Origin: Porticoccus litoralis
GTDB lineage: Bacteria; Pseudomonadota; Gammaproteobacteria; Pseudomonadales; Porticoccaceae
Assembly (NCBI RefSeq): GCF_030676955.1
Contig: NZ_JAUUUU010000002.1
Coordinates: forward strand, 248,001 to 312,000
Length of the DNA stretch: 64,000 nt
Reading direction: 5' to 3'
Part shown: positions 36,832-46,697 of the stretch, piece by piece
How the letters are laid out: each line of letters opens with the position of its first letter
Numbering within the stretch: position 1 is the stretch's first letter
Program-made: the position numbers and the translations under genes
Notes under the pieces: model-generated
What the model was told of the DNA's origin: nothing
Databases searched by the model: none
The model's input: the letters and a program-made list of their open reading frames with translations, nothing else

Positions 36832-38358
36832 ATGACTGATACTCAGAAACAGACCACTGACCAGGCCGAAGAAAACAAACTGATCGCCGAGCGCCGCGCC
36901 AAGCTGGCGGAAATTCGTCAGCAGTCAGCGGCAGAGGGGAGCAGCGCTTTCCCCAATGATTTCAACCGTGAGCATATGGCGGCTGATCTGCAGGCGCGTT
37001 TTGGTGAGCACTCCAAGGAAGCTCTGGAAACGATGGGGTATCAGGTCAGTGTGGCCGGTCGGGTGATCCGTAACCGCGGTGCCTTTATGGTGCTGCAGGA
37101 TATGTCCGGTACCATCCAGTTGTATGTCACCAAGGAGGCCCGTGCCTTTGCCAAGGGTGTTGATCTGGGAGATATCGTGGGTATTTCCGGTGCTCTGCAC
37201 AAATCCGGCAAGGGTGATCTGTACGTCAATATGGAGCAGTTCCAGCTGCTCACCAAATCCCTGCGTCCACTGCCCGATAAATATCACGGCCTGGCTGACC
37301 AGGAATTGCGTTACCGCCAGCGCTACGTGGATTTGATCGTCAACCCGGAAATCCGCGACCTGTTCCGGGTGCGCTCACAAGTGATCGACTTTATTCGTCG
37401 CTACCTCAACGGCCAGCAATTTATGGAAGTTGAGACGCCGATGCTGCAGGTGATTCCCGGTGGCGCTACCGCACGGCCCTTTGTGACCCACCACAATGCG
37501 CTGGATATTGATATGTACCTGCGTATCGCGCCGGAGCTGTATCTCAAGCGTCTGGTCGTAGGTGGCTTTGAGCGTGTTTACGAAATCAACCGCAACTTCC
37601 GCAACGAGGGTCTTTCTACTCGTCACAACCCTGAATTCACCATGCTGGAGTTCTATCAGGCCTATGCGGACTATAACGACTTGATGGACCTCACCGAGGA
37701 TATGTTGCGCAAGATGGCCCTGGAAGTTTTGGGCACTACCGAAGTGGTTAGCACCATCAAGAATGCCGAGGGCGAAGTGCTGCAGGAAACCCGCTACGAC
37801 TTTGCTGAGCCTTTCCGTCGCCTGTCAGTGTTTGATTCTATTCTGCACTTCAATCCGGACCTTTCCGCAGCAGCTTTGGCCGATGAGGAAGGCGCTCGGG
37901 AAATTGCCGAACACCTGGATATCCCCCTCAAGGACAACTGGGGGCTGGGTAAGGTGCAGATCGAGATTTTTGAAAAAACCGTCGAGCACCGCCTCGACCA
38001 GCCAACCTTTATCACCGAATACCCCACCGAGGTTTCACCTCTGGCGCGCCGCAGTGACAGCAATCCGTTTGTGACCGATCGCTTTGAGTTTTTTGTTGGT
38101 GGCCGCGAGATCGCCAATGGCTTTTCGGAGCTCAATGATGCCGAAGACCAGGCGGCGCGCTTCCGTGCCCAGGTGGAAGAGAAGGATGCCGGTGATGATG
38201 AAGCCATGCACTACGATGCGGATTACATTCGCGCCCTGGAGTACGGCCTGCCACCCACCGCTGGTGAAGGTATCGGTATTGACCGATTGGTCATGTTATT
38301 GACGGATTCACCTTCTATCAGGGATGTGCTTTTGTTCCCCCATATGCGACCGGAATAA
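36832..38358 (+). CDS. lysS: Lysyl-tRNA synthetase (class II)
   Basis: A 508-residue enzyme: an OB-fold anticodon-binding domain (about 60-150, VAGRVIRNRGAFMVLQDMSG) and a class II catalytic core with motif 1 (MEVETPMLQVIPGGATARPF), motif 2 (FRNEGLSTRHNPEFTMLEFY) and motif 3 (GIGIDRLVMLLT). It charges tRNA-Lys. The prfB-lysS order is the same as in E. coli and Pseudomonas. Normal length. Confidence 0.97.
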   Translation: MTDTQKQTTDQAEENKLIAERRAKLAEIRQQSAAEGSSAFPNDFNREHMAADLQARFGEHSKEALETMGYQVSVAGRVIRNRGAFMVLQDMSGTIQLYVTKEARAFAKGVDLGDIVGISGALHKSGKGDLYVNMEQFQLLTKSLRPLPDKYHGLADQELRYRQRYVDLIVNPEIRDLFRVRSQVIDFIRRYLNGQQFMEVETPMLQVIPGGATARPFVTHHNALDIDMYLRIAPELYLKRLVVGGFERVYEINRNFRNEGLSTRHNPEFTMLEFYQAYADYNDLMDLTEDMLRKMALEVLGTTEVVSTIKNAEGEVLQETRYDFAEPFRRLSVFDSILHFNPDLSAAALADEEGAREIAEHLDIPLKDNWGLGKVQIEIFEKTVEHRLDQPTFITEYPTEVSPLARRSDSNPFVTDRFEFFVGGREIANGFSELNDAEDQAARFRAQVEEKDAGDDEAMHYDADYIRALEYGLPPTAGEGIGIDRLVMLLTDSPSIRDVLLFPHMRPE

Positions 38359-38389
38359 AAAAATGGCCCGGTCTCGCGGACCGGGCCAT
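38352..38389 (-). terminator. Terminator of valS
   Basis: ATGGCCCGGTC (38363-38373) pairs with GACCGGGCCAT (38379-38389). On the minus strand the stem is followed by seven T residues. It sits between the convergent lysS and valS genes, 30 bases after the valS stop codon. Confidence 0.88.
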
Positions 38390-38418
38390 AGGTGTTGTCA
38401 GACAGGGGAGGGCAATCC

Positions 38419-41190
38419 CTAGAGCGCTGCAATCGCCTGCTGTTGTTGCTGCAGTTTACCCAGCGCCGCTTCCATGTCTGCCAGTTTTTCTCGCTCCTTC
38501 GTAACAACGTCTGCCGGTGCCTTGCCCACAAACTTTTCGTTGCTCAACTTGCCCTGAACCCGTTGCAGTTCCTTTTGCAGCTTGTCCACTTCCTTGGTGA
38601 GGCGGGCCAGTTCTGCATCCTTGTCGATTAGTCCTGCCATGGGCACCAGAATCTCCGTGTCGCCCACTAGGGCGGTGGCGGACATGGGCGCTTCGTCACC
38701 GGGGTTGAGCCAGTGGATGGTGTCCAGGTTGGCCAGCTTGCACAGGAACTGGCGGTTGCCTTCCAGGCGGCGCTGGTCCTCGGCGCTGCCGTTGCTGAAA
38801 TAGATGGGCAGTGGCTTGCCGGGAGCAATGTTCATTTCGCCGCGGATATTGCGGATGCCGATAATGACTTTCTTCAGCCATTCGATGTCTGCGGTGGCGG
38901 CATCATCGATGTGGCTATCGTCGGCCTGAGGGTAGGGCTGCAACATGATGGTATCGCCCTCGGCACCGGCCAGGGTTTTGATCTGTTGCCAGATTTCCTC
39001 GGTGATAAAGGGCATCAGCGGGTGTGCCAGGCGCAGGGTGGTTTCCAGAACGCGGATCAGAGTGCGACGGGTACCTTTCTTCAACGCGGGGTCGGCGTTG
39101 TCATCCCACAGTACCGGCTTGGACAGCTCCAGATACCAGTCGCAGTATTCGTTCCAGATGAATTCGTAGATCGCCTGCGAGGCCAGGTCAAAGCGGTAGC
39201 TGGCGACGGCCTCGGCCACGGTCTTTTCCGCCTGCTGCAGGCGGCTGATGATCCAGCGATCCGCCAGGGACAGTTGGTAATCGGTGCTGCCGTCCTGACC
39301 GCAGTCTTGCCCCTCGGTGTTCATCAGCACGTAGCGGGCGGCGTTCCAGATCTTGTTGCAGAAATTGCGGAAGCCCTCGATACGGCCCACGTCGAAGTTG
39401 ATATCGCGTCCGGTGGAGGCCAGCGAGTAATAGGTGTAGCGCAGGGCGTCGGTGCCGTAGGGGGAAATACCGTCGGGGAATTCCTTGCGGGTCTGCTTTT
39501 CGATCTTCTCCCGCAGGTGCGGGACCATCATACCGGCGGTGCGCTTCTGCACCAGTGACTCCAGGTCGATGCCATCGATCAGATCGATGGGGTCGAGCAC
39601 GTTGCCCTTGGACTTGGACATCTTCTGACCCTGGCTGTCGCGTACCAGGCCGTGCACGTAGACGGTGTGGAATGGCACTTCGTCCATGAAATACAGAGTC
39701 ATCATGATCATCCGGGCGACCCAGAAGAAGATGATGTCGAAGCCTGTCACCAGCACGCTGCTGGGGTGGAAGGTCTTCAGGAATTCGGTGGGGTCGGGCC
39801 AGCCCAGGGTGCCAAAGGTCCACAGCCCGGAGGAGAACCAGGTATCCAGCACGTCCTCGTCCTGGGTCAGGGCGATATCGCCGAGCTCGTGATGCGCGCG
39901 TACCTCTTCCTCGCTGCGGCCCACATAGACATTGCCTTCTTCGTCGTACCAGGCGGGAATGCGATGGCCCCACCAAAGTTGGCGGGAGATACACCAGTCT
40001 TGAATATCGCGCATCCAGGAGAAATACATGTTCTCGTACTGCTTGGGCACGAACTGGATGCTGCCGTCTTCCACGGCGGCGATGGCCTTTTCTGCCAGCG
40101 GGGCGGTTTTCACGTACCACTGGTCGGTCAGGTAAGGCTCGATCACTACGCCGGAGCGGTCGCCGCGGGGTACTTTCAATTTGTGGTCGTCGATTTTTTC
40201 CAGCAGCCCCAGCGCATCCAGATCGGCAACGATCTGTTTGCGGGCCTCGAAGCGCTCCATGCCCCGGTAGGCTTCGGGCACCTGGCTGTTGAGGTGGGCG
40301 TTGTGGTCGAAGATATTGATCATCGGCAGGCTGTGGCGCTGGCCCATGTCGTAATCGTTGAAGTCATGGGCCGGGGTAATTTTCACGCAGCCGGTGCCGA
40401 ACTCCATATCCACATAATTGTCGGCGATGATTGGAATCTCGCGTTCGGTGAGGGGCAGGGTGATGGTCTTGCCGATCAGGTGCCGATAGCGTTCATCGTC
40501 GGGGTTTACCGCCACGGCGGTGTCACCGAGCATGGTTTCCGGACGGGTGGTAGCCACCACCAGATGGCCGCTGCCGTCTGAGAGTGGGTATTTGAAGTGC
40601 CACAGGTGGCCGCTCTCCTCTTCGGAAATCACTTCCAGGTCAGAGATGGCGGTGTGAAGTTTCGGGTCCCAGTTCACCAGTCGCTTGCCGCGGTAGATCA
40701 GGCCGTCCCGATAGAGGCGGATGAAGACTTCCTGGACGGCCTTGTAGAAGCCGTCGTCCATGGTGAAGCGTTCGCGCGACCAGTCCGGAGACGCGCCGAG
40801 GCGGCGCAGCTGGCGGGTGATGGTGCCGCCGGATTCTTCTTTCCATTCCCAGACTTTCTCGATGAACTTCTCTCGGCCCAGATCGTGGCGTGACACGCCA
40901 TCGGCGCCCAACAATCTTTCTACAACCATCTGAGTGGCGATGCCGGCGTGGTCGGTGCCCACTTGCCACAGGGTGTTGTTGCCGAGCATGCGGTGGTAGC
41001 GGATCAGGGCATCCATGATGGCTTCCTGGAAGCCGTGTCCCATGTGCAGGCTGCCGGTAACATTCGGCGGTGGAATCATGATGCTGTAGGGGTCGGCCGA
41101 GGTGTCACCGCTGGGCTTGAAGTAGCCGTTGCTTTCCCAAGTCTGGTACCACTTGGTTTCAATGTCCTGGGGGCTGAAGGTCTTTTCCAT
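38419..41190 (-). CDS. valS: Valyl-tRNA synthetase
   Basis: About 923 residues from the ATG at 41190 (MEKTFSPQDIETKWY); the frame extends 14 codons further with no homology expected. The HIGH-type motif is PPPNVTGSLHMGHGFQ, and GQKMSKSKGNVLDP carries KMSKS. The editing domain (CP1) lies between, the anticodon-binding domain after, and a C-terminal coiled coil (ELARLTKEVDKLQKELQRV) ends it as in all bacterial ValRS. A complete class I synthetase. Several long plus-strand frames here are shadows. Confidence 0.97.
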   Translation of the reverse strand: MEKTFSPQDIETKWYQTWESNGYFKPSGDTSADPYSIMIPPPNVTGSLHMGHGFQEAIMDALIRYHRMLGNNTLWQVGTDHAGIATQMVVERLLGADGVSRHDLGREKFIEKVWEWKEESGGTITRQLRRLGASPDWSRERFTMDDGFYKAVQEVFIRLYRDGLIYRGKRLVNWDPKLHTAISDLEVISEEESGHLWHFKYPLSDGSGHLVVATTRPETMLGDTAVAVNPDDERYRHLIGKTITLPLTEREIPIIADNYVDMEFGTGCVKITPAHDFNDYDMGQRHSLPMINIFDHNAHLNSQVPEAYRGMERFEARKQIVADLDALGLLEKIDDHKLKVPRGDRSGVVIEPYLTDQWYVKTAPLAEKAIAAVEDGSIQFVPKQYENMYFSWMRDIQDWCISRQLWWGHRIPAWYDEEGNVYVGRSEEEVRAHHELGDIALTQDEDVLDTWFSSGLWTFGTLGWPDPTEFLKTFHPSSVLVTGFDIIFFWVARMIMMTLYFMDEVPFHTVYVHGLVRDSQGQKMSKSKGNVLDPIDLIDGIDLESLVQKRTAGMMVPHLREKIEKQTRKEFPDGISPYGTDALRYTYYSLASTGRDINFDVGRIEGFRNFCNKIWNAARYVLMNTEGQDCGQDGSTDYQLSLADRWIISRLQQAEKTVAEAVASYRFDLASQAIYEFIWNEYCDWYLELSKPVLWDDNADPALKKGTRRTLIRVLETTLRLAHPLMPFITEEIWQQIKTLAGAEGDTIMLQPYPQADDSHIDDAATADIEWLKKVIIGIRNIRGEMNIAPGKPLPIYFSNGSAEDQRRLEGNRQFLCKLANLDTIHWLNPGDEAPMSATALVGDTEILVPMAGLIDKDAELARLTKEVDKLQKELQRVQGKLSNEKFVGKAPADVVTKEREKLADMEAALGKLQQQQQAIAAL

Positions 41191-41273
41191 GTTTACTCGT
41201 AGGGGCCGGGAAATTACTGTGCGCTCCGCCACTGTGGCAGGGACAGATGAAGGCGGGAATTATAATGATCAGG

Positions 41274-41729
41274 TCAGCCTTCGTCGACGTGGTTATTGAG
41301 ATCAGGGTTGTCCAGAAGGTCCAGTTGACCCTGTTGAATCATTTCCCGCAGGCGGCCACGAAGTTTTTCTTCAAGCTTTGGCAGATGATCGGCGATCAGC
41401 TCATCCAGCAGGCTGTCCAGTTCGTCGGTGGCATCTATGGAGCTATCACCGGCAGGTGTTGAGAGGCTATCTTCAGCGGTTGCATATTCAGCGCCTGTAT
41501 TGGCGAGGGGCGAATCGGCAGACTGCTCTGGCGGGGTTTCGTCGTCGCAGCTGTCGGTCAGGATGGGAATGTCGAGATCGAAGTCGTTTTCATCGGGCTG
41601 CAGTGGTTCGTTCAACAGTGGAATGTCACGCTGCAATTCCTCGCCATCGTGCAGGGAAAAGTGCAGTTGATCCAGCTCCTCAATAAGGTGCTTCTGGGTG
41701 TCGCCCTGTTTGCCTGTATTGTCGGTCAA
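41274..41729 (-). CDS. Acidic protein of unknown function beside valS and holC
   Basis: A 151-residue, strongly acidic protein rich in Asp, Glu and Leu. Two similar segments, RDIPLLNEPL and LDIPILTD, sit in a probably disordered N-terminal half. A helical C-terminal part (LDSLLDELIADHLPKLEEKL) resembles a small coiled-coil domain. Comparable acidic proteins occur at this site in Pseudomonas between valS and holC. No catalytic motif and no signal peptide are seen. It may bind a nucleic-acid protein partner, but this is speculation. Confidence 0.65.
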   Translation of the reverse strand: MTDNTGKQGDTQKHLIEELDQLHFSLHDGEELQRDIPLLNEPLQPDENDFDLDIPILTDSCDDETPPEQSADSPLANTGAEYATAEDSLSTPAGDSSIDATDELDSLLDELIADHLPKLEEKLRGRLREMIQQGQLDLLDNPDLNNHVDEG

Positions 41730-41784
41730 GGCAGGAACCTCTGATGGTTTGTGGCCGGAACAGTAGGTGTCGACAGCACATCAA

Positions 41785-42210
41785 TTATTCTGGCTTGCTC
41801 AGGTCGTGGTACTGCAACGGGTAGCCGCGACTTTTATAAAAACGAAAGCGCTCACGTTTACTGTCAATTACCTGCTGCTCATCGTAGACGATTTCAATGG
41901 TCTTCTCAAAACGTGAGAACCAGCCGGGTGCTTCGTCAGCTAGGTTGATGAGAATGCCGTGGTGCTCGCCGGGATCATCGCCGTGACTGATGGCGATGTC
42001 AGATGCCGGGGTCGCTTCCACGGCATGGGGCAAAAAAGCGCTGGGCTTGAAGGACCATAGCAGTTCGTCCAGTTGCCGGGAGGTCGCCTCGTCCGGGGTG
42101 TACAACAACACCTGCAAGCCCTGCTGAAAGGCTTTCTCCGTAAGACGACAGGCGAGTACCAGGGCTGCGTCGAAATCCCCCGACAACTTGTAGAAATTAA
42201 CGTGGGTCAC
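41785..42210 (-). CDS. holC: DNA polymerase III subunit chi
   Basis: A 141-residue HolC: N-terminal VNFYKLSGDFDAALVLACRLTEKAF, central LLYTPDEATSRQLDELLWSF, and C-terminal KSRGYPLQYHDLS. Chi links the clamp loader to single-stranded-DNA-binding protein. Its ATG overlaps the pepA stop (ATGA at 42207-42210), indicating coupled translation. The pepA-holC-valS order is standard in gammaproteobacteria. Confidence 0.93.
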   Translation of the reverse strand: MTHVNFYKLSGDFDAALVLACRLTEKAFQQGLQVLLYTPDEATSRQLDELLWSFKPSAFLPHAVEATPASDIAISHGDDPGEHHGILINLADEAPGWFSRFEKTIEIVYDEQQVIDSKRERFRFYKSRGYPLQYHDLSKPE

Positions 42211-43694
42211 TGTGCGGCCTGCTCCAGCAGAAATTGCATGAGCAGGGGTACCGGTCTGCCGGTAGCCCCTTTATTGGCACCACTATTCCAGGCAGTGCCA
42301 GCAATATCCAGGTGCGCCCAGCGATAGTTTTTAGTGAAGCGGCCGAGGAAACAAGCAGCCGTGATCGTTCCGGCCTCGCGCCCACCGATGTTAGCCATAT
42401 CGGCGAAGTTGCTCTTCAGTTGCTTGTCATATTCCTTCCACAGCGGCAGTCGCCAGACGCGATCGCCGCTGTTTTTGCCGGCTGTTTCCAGCTGCTCGGC
42501 CAGCGGATCGTCATTGCTCAGCAGTCCGCTGGCATGACTGCCCAGGGCCATTACACAGGCACCGGTCAGCGTGGCGATATCGACCACTACGGAGGGCTTG
42601 TAACGACCGGCGTAGGTCAGGGCGTCGCAGAGAATCAGACGTCCTTCAGCATCGGTGTTCAAAATCTCAATGGTCTGCCCGGACATGCTGGTGACGATGT
42701 CACCGGGTTTTGTGGCCCGGCCACTGGGCATGTTTTCCACCGTGGGGATGATGCCGACAACGTTGAGGGGCAGCTGGCAGTCTGCGGCTGCGGAGAGAGT
42801 GCCAAAAACACTGGCGGCGCCGCACATGTCGTATTTCATTTCATCCATGCCAGCCCCGGGCTTCAGGCTGATGCCGCCGGAGTCGAACGTGACCCCTTTG
42901 CCCACCAGCACCACCGGTTTGCTGCCACGTGTGCCGCCCTTGTATTCCAGTACTATCATTTTTGCTGGCTGTTCGGTTCCCGCCGTGACCGACAGCAGGG
43001 AACCCATGCCCAGGTCCTGCATCTGTTTTTCTGTGAGTACTTTGCAGGTCATGTTGCTGTAATGGCCTGCCAGGTTTTTTGCCTGGGTGGCCAGGTATGA
43101 GGGGGTACAGATATTGCCCGGCAGGTCCCCTAGTTCCCTTGCCCGGTTAATGCCGTTACCGATGGCCGTGCCGATGGCCAGGGCACGTTTGTTGGCATCC
43201 AACCCTGGGCGTCCTGCTTGAAGCAGGGAGACTTTTTTCAGGGTGGTGGGTTTCTTGTCGGCAGACTTGAACGGGTTAAAGAGGTAACTGGCTTCTCCCA
43301 GGCGGCGGCCTAGCTGTTGTGCCATCCAGGGGGTGTCACGGTCGCTGACCTCGACACCTTCCAGGGAAACAGCAGCGGATTTGATTGGCAACTTGGTTAG
43401 CTGGCCAGCGAGACCCGAAAGCAGTTCGAGGAACGATTGTTCGTTGAGTGTGTCTTTACCTGTGCTGTATATGAGCAGGCGTTGGGCGGCCAGTCCGGGC
43501 GGCTCGCTGATCATGAGGAAATTGTTGTGTGTCGGCTTGATGTCTCCCTTTTTCCCCAGTCGGGCAATCAGTCCGCCACTGGCTTTGTCCAGCGAATTCA
43601 GTTCGGCATTGTCGAGACCATCTTTGCCAAAGGCGACGGCCAGGCATTCAGTTTTGCGGGTAGACAGGGACCCGGTAAGGGCATTCAGTTCCAT
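42207..43694 (-). CDS. pepA: Leucyl aminopeptidase PepA
   Basis: About 495 residues from ATG 43694 (MELNALTGSL). The C-terminal M17 catalytic domain has the two-metal signature: VLVGKGVTFDSGGISLKPG, DMCGAASV and NTDAEGRLIL. The N-terminal domain can bind DNA in E. coli PepA, where it also serves in Xer recombination and carAB control. The frame runs to 43760, but that extension enters the divergent promoter region. Product intact. Confidence 0.95.
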   Translation of the reverse strand: MELNALTGSLSTRKTECLAVAFGKDGLDNAELNSLDKASGGLIARLGKKGDIKPTHNNFLMISEPPGLAAQRLLIYSTGKDTLNEQSFLELLSGLAGQLTKLPIKSAAVSLEGVEVSDRDTPWMAQQLGRRLGEASYLFNPFKSADKKPTTLKKVSLLQAGRPGLDANKRALAIGTAIGNGINRARELGDLPGNICTPSYLATQAKNLAGHYSNMTCKVLTEKQMQDLGMGSLLSVTAGTEQPAKMIVLEYKGGTRGSKPVVLVGKGVTFDSGGISLKPGAGMDEMKYDMCGAASVFGTLSAAADCQLPLNVVGIIPTVENMPSGRATKPGDIVTSMSGQTIEILNTDAEGRLILCDALTYAGRYKPSVVVDIATLTGACVMALGSHASGLLSNDDPLAEQLETAGKNSGDRVWRLPLWKEYDKQLKSNFADMANIGGREAGTITAACFLGRFTKNYRWAHLDIAGTAWNSGANKGATGRPVPLLMQFLLEQAAQ

Positions 43695-43799
43695 GGGTTC
43701 TCCAGAGTGGCAGAGAGTACGAGACATCGGGAGTCTAATTCTGGATAATTGTGTCAACAACTCCCATTAACATCGGCCAAGCATAACAGGAATAATTCG

Positions 43800-44939
43800 T
43801 TGCTGATATTTCGCTACCTGGCAAGAGACCTGCTTTCCACCACCCTGGGTGTCTGCGCTGTTTTGCTATTGGTGATCGTCAGTGGCCGGTTTGTGAAGTA
43901 CCTGGCGCAAGCGGCCGCCGGTGAACTGGATGCCGGCATTTTGCTCGCTATTATCGGTTATCGCCTGCCGGGGTTCATTGAGCTGATTCTTCCCCTGGCA
44001 TTTTTCCTTGGGATATTACTGTCCTACGGACGCCTCTACGTGCAGAGCGAAATGACGGTCATGGTCGCCTGTGGTATGAGCCCGAAAAGGCTGATCGTTT
44101 ATACGATGATTCCCGGTGTCATTATTGCCATGGTGGTTGGCTGGCTGAGTGTTGATGTTAGCCCTACCGGTTTGCGCAAAGCGGAAGCGTTGTTGAATGC
44201 ACAGAAAGAGCGGGGCGAGCTGGATGGTCTGATGGCAAGGCATTTTCACCCTCTCTCGGGCGGTCGCTCGGTGACTTATACCGAGGAAGTCACCAAGGAT
44301 GGGGAAATGACCGATGTATTTCTTGCCGAAAACAACCCCGATGCCGAGGACGGCCGCCAGCTGGTGCTGGTGATTGCCGAGAGTGGCCATCATCGCCGCA
44401 CGGAGCAGGGCGCGAGTTTCCTGGTGTTGCGCGAAGGCTTCCGCATCCAGGGAAACCCCGGGCAGGCGGATTACCAGATTACACGGTTTGAGGAATACGG
44501 CCAGCGACTGGGCAAACCCCCGCAGCCGCGGCGTCGTGACAAGGTGGACACTATGTACACCGTCGAGTTGCTGGACTCCGATCAACCCGCTCATAAGGCC
44601 GCCGTGCAATGGCGGTTGTCGGTTCCCATTCTGGTGCTGGTGGTCAGTCTGATCGCCATTCCGTTGAGCAAGACAGACCCACGACAGGGTCGCTTTGCCC
44701 GGATCGTGCCGGCCGTGCTGTTGTATGTGGTGTACCTGGTGATGTTGAACGGTGCCAGGGGCATGGCAGAGGATGGCAAAGTATCGGCCATCGTCGGTTT
44801 GTGGAGCGTACATTTATTGTTTGTGGCCATTGCTGCAGTGATTTACTTCTGCAGGGAGCTGGGTGACCAAATAAAAGGTTTGATCGTCAGAGTCAGGCAG
44901 ATGAAGAAGGAGGCCGGTCATGAAGAAACTGCTTCGTGA
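43800..44939 (+). CDS. lptF: LPS export permease LptF
   Basis: A 379-residue permease with six helices and a central periplasmic beta-jellyroll domain (YjgP/YjgQ family). N-terminus LIFRYLARDLLSTTLGV; the coupling segment is FLGILLSYGRLYVQSEMTVM. With LptG and LptB2 it moves lipopolysaccharide from the inner membrane to the LptC-LptA bridge. TTG at 43800 has AGGA nine bases upstream, and the frame upstream (from 43749) is non-homologous. It overlaps lptG by 20 bases. Confidence 0.93.
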   Translation: MLIFRYLARDLLSTTLGVCAVLLLVIVSGRFVKYLAQAAAGELDAGILLAIIGYRLPGFIELILPLAFFLGILLSYGRLYVQSEMTVMVACGMSPKRLIVYTMIPGVIIAMVVGWLSVDVSPTGLRKAEALLNAQKERGELDGLMARHFHPLSGGRSVTYTEEVTKDGEMTDVFLAENNPDAEDGRQLVLVIAESGHHRRTEQGASFLVLREGFRIQGNPGQADYQITRFEEYGQRLGKPPQPRRRDKVDTMYTVELLDSDQPAHKAAVQWRLSVPILVLVVSLIAIPLSKTDPRQGRFARIVPAVLLYVVYLVMLNGARGMAEDGKVSAIVGLWSVHLLFVAIAAVIYFCRELGDQIKGLIVRVRQMKKEAGHEETAS

Positions 44940-46011
44940 TAACCAGCCCATGCCGCGACTGTCTCGCTATGTGACGGCATCGGTGTTGGGGGCCATTTCC
45001 CTAGTGCTGTTGGTGATCGTGGCGCTGGATGCGATCGGCGCGGTGATTGATGGCGTGGGGGATATCTCCAACAACTACACCTTTAATCAGGTGATGATTT
45101 ATGTGGCGATGACTCTGCCATCGCGCATCTACGAAAATATTCCCATTGCCTCCTTGATCGGCTGCCTTATCGGTCTCGGTATGCTTGCCAATAATTCCGA
45201 GCTGGTGGTCATGCGTGCTGCTGGGGTCTCGGTGATGCGCATCGTCTGGCTCGTCATCCGCCCCATTCTCTGGCTGATACTGGCGGGTGCCCTGATGGGT
45301 GAATATCTCGTTCCTTTCTCAGACCAATATGCAGAGAGTCGTCGCATGTTGTTAAAGGGGGGTGAGAGCGCCCAGGAAACTGATAGCGGCTTCTGGAACA
45401 AGGAAGGCCACGACTTCATGCATTTCAATGCAGTCTACCCGGGCGGAGTGTTGTTCGGTGTCACCCGTTACCGCTTCAACGAGGATCACCGCCTGTTGCA
45501 GGCGAGCTTCTCCGAGCGCGCCACCTTCCAGGGTGAGCATTGGGTGGAAGAGCGTGGTGTGGTGACTAATTTTCTAGATGATCGCACTGATGTCGAGGAG
45601 TTTGTGACCCGCAAATGGGAAACTAATTTGTCGCCGGAATTACTGAACCTGATCGTGTTCCCGCCGGAGTCCCTGGCCATCCACAGTCTCTACAACTACA
45701 GCAATTATCTGGAAGAGCAGGGCCAGGAATCGTCCAAGTACCAGCTGGCCTTCTGGAAAAAATCGCTGCAGCCATTCACTATCGTGAGCCTGGTATTGAT
45801 AGCGATTTCTTTTGTCTTCGGCCCCTTGCGGCAGGTCACCATGGGCTATCGAATTTTTGCCGGTGTGGTCGTAGGACTGGTTTTCCGCACCGCTCAGGAC
45901 CTGCTGGGGCCCGCCAGCGTTGTGTTTGGTTTTTACCCGTTTCTTGCTGTGGCTTTTCCGGCACTCATCTGCGCGCTGATTGGCCTCTGGCTATTACGTC
46001 GGGCATCCTGA
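44920..46011 (+). CDS. lptG: LPS export permease LptG
   Basis: A 363-residue partner of LptF with the same layout: N-terminal helices (PRLSRYVTASVLGAISLVLL), cytosolic coupling segment NNSELVVMRAAGVSVMRIVW, periplasmic jellyroll domain and C-terminal helices. The ATG at 44920 lies inside the end of lptF, with AGGAGG nine bases upstream, so it is likely genuine; an internal ATG at 44950 would give a shorter tail. Complete. Confidence 0.93.
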   Translation: MKKLLRDNQPMPRLSRYVTASVLGAISLVLLVIVALDAIGAVIDGVGDISNNYTFNQVMIYVAMTLPSRIYENIPIASLIGCLIGLGMLANNSELVVMRAAGVSVMRIVWLVIRPILWLILAGALMGEYLVPFSDQYAESRRMLLKGGESAQETDSGFWNKEGHDFMHFNAVYPGGVLFGVTRYRFNEDHRLLQASFSERATFQGEHWVEERGVVTNFLDDRTDVEEFVTRKWETNLSPELLNLIVFPPESLAIHSLYNYSNYLEEQGQESSKYQLAFWKKSLQPFTIVSLVLIAISFVFGPLRQVTMGYRIFAGVVVGLVFRTAQDLLGPASVVFGFYPFLAVAFPALICALIGLWLLRRAS

Positions 46012-46025
46012 CAATCGGTTTATTT

Positions 46026-46502
46026 TTACGCTTTCTTCTTTTTCGCTGGCTTCGGTAACAGCAGAGTACGGGAATGGCTCCACTTATCGTGCAGACAGTC
46101 GCCATTTTTATCGAAGAGACACCAGAAGTATCCAATACCCAATGCTGCCAGTGAGATGGGCGCAAGCAGGCAGCGAATCCAGCAGATTTTCCAGTCGGGC
46201 AGACTGCCATCTTCAGCCTGCAACTGTATACGCCATGATTTCATGCCCAGGGTTTGCCCGCTGCGCTGCCAGCACCAGACATAGAAAAACGCCCAGCAAA
46301 GTAGGAGTCCAAGCAGAATGAAAGCCTGCAATGCACCGTGGGGTGCTTGCAGAGTATCGTCGCCAAATAACTTGCGTAACAGGAACACGACCACGCCGTA
46401 CGCAAAGGTGATACCCAGCAGCAGGAATGCATCGTAGATCATTGCCATCAGTCGCCTGATGAGGGAGGCCGGAGGCAGGGCAGTGTTTGTTTCTAGGTTC
46501 AA
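46026..46502 (-). CDS. RDD family membrane protein
   Basis: A 158-residue protein with three or four helices and the RDD signature near the N-terminus (PASLIRRLMAMIYDAFLLLGI), a Gly-Met-Lys-like loop (GQTLGMKSWRIQLQAEDG) and a basic C-terminal tail KPAKKKKA. RDD proteins are linked to transport or salt stress, but their role is not settled. It is convergent with lptG, with only 14 bases between the stops. Confidence 0.85.
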   Translation of the reverse strand: MNLETNTALPPASLIRRLMAMIYDAFLLLGITFAYGVVVFLLRKLFGDDTLQAPHGALQAFILLGLLLCWAFFYVWCWQRSGQTLGMKSWRIQLQAEDGSLPDWKICWIRCLLAPISLAALGIGYFWCLFDKNGDCLHDKWSHSRTLLLPKPAKKKKA

Positions 46503-46591
46503 GGTTTTATTCCGGTTAGTTCTGGGCTGGGGGAGTCTAGCAAACTCTTCGGCGTTTCAGAATTCGTACTATGGGTTATGCAGAACGCAGA

Positions 46592-46620
46592 TAAAAAAAG
46601 GCCGCCTTGGCAGGCGGCCT
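46592..46620 (-). terminator. Terminator of the phasin-like gene
   Basis: AGGCCGCCT (46599-46607) pairs with AGGCGGCCT (46612-46620), followed on the minus strand by seven T residues. It lies about 78 bases after the phasin stop. Confidence 0.85.
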
Positions 46621-46697
46621 ATAAAATCAGGCCTATGGGAAGTGGCCTGTGGCACTAGTTGCTCTTGCGAGCAAGGGGGGTAAGACTATTCGTTAAC

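Noticed and set aside
38713..40581. Several long plus-strand frames opposite valS
   Set aside because: Valine/glycine/alanine-rich shadows of the synthetase reading frame.
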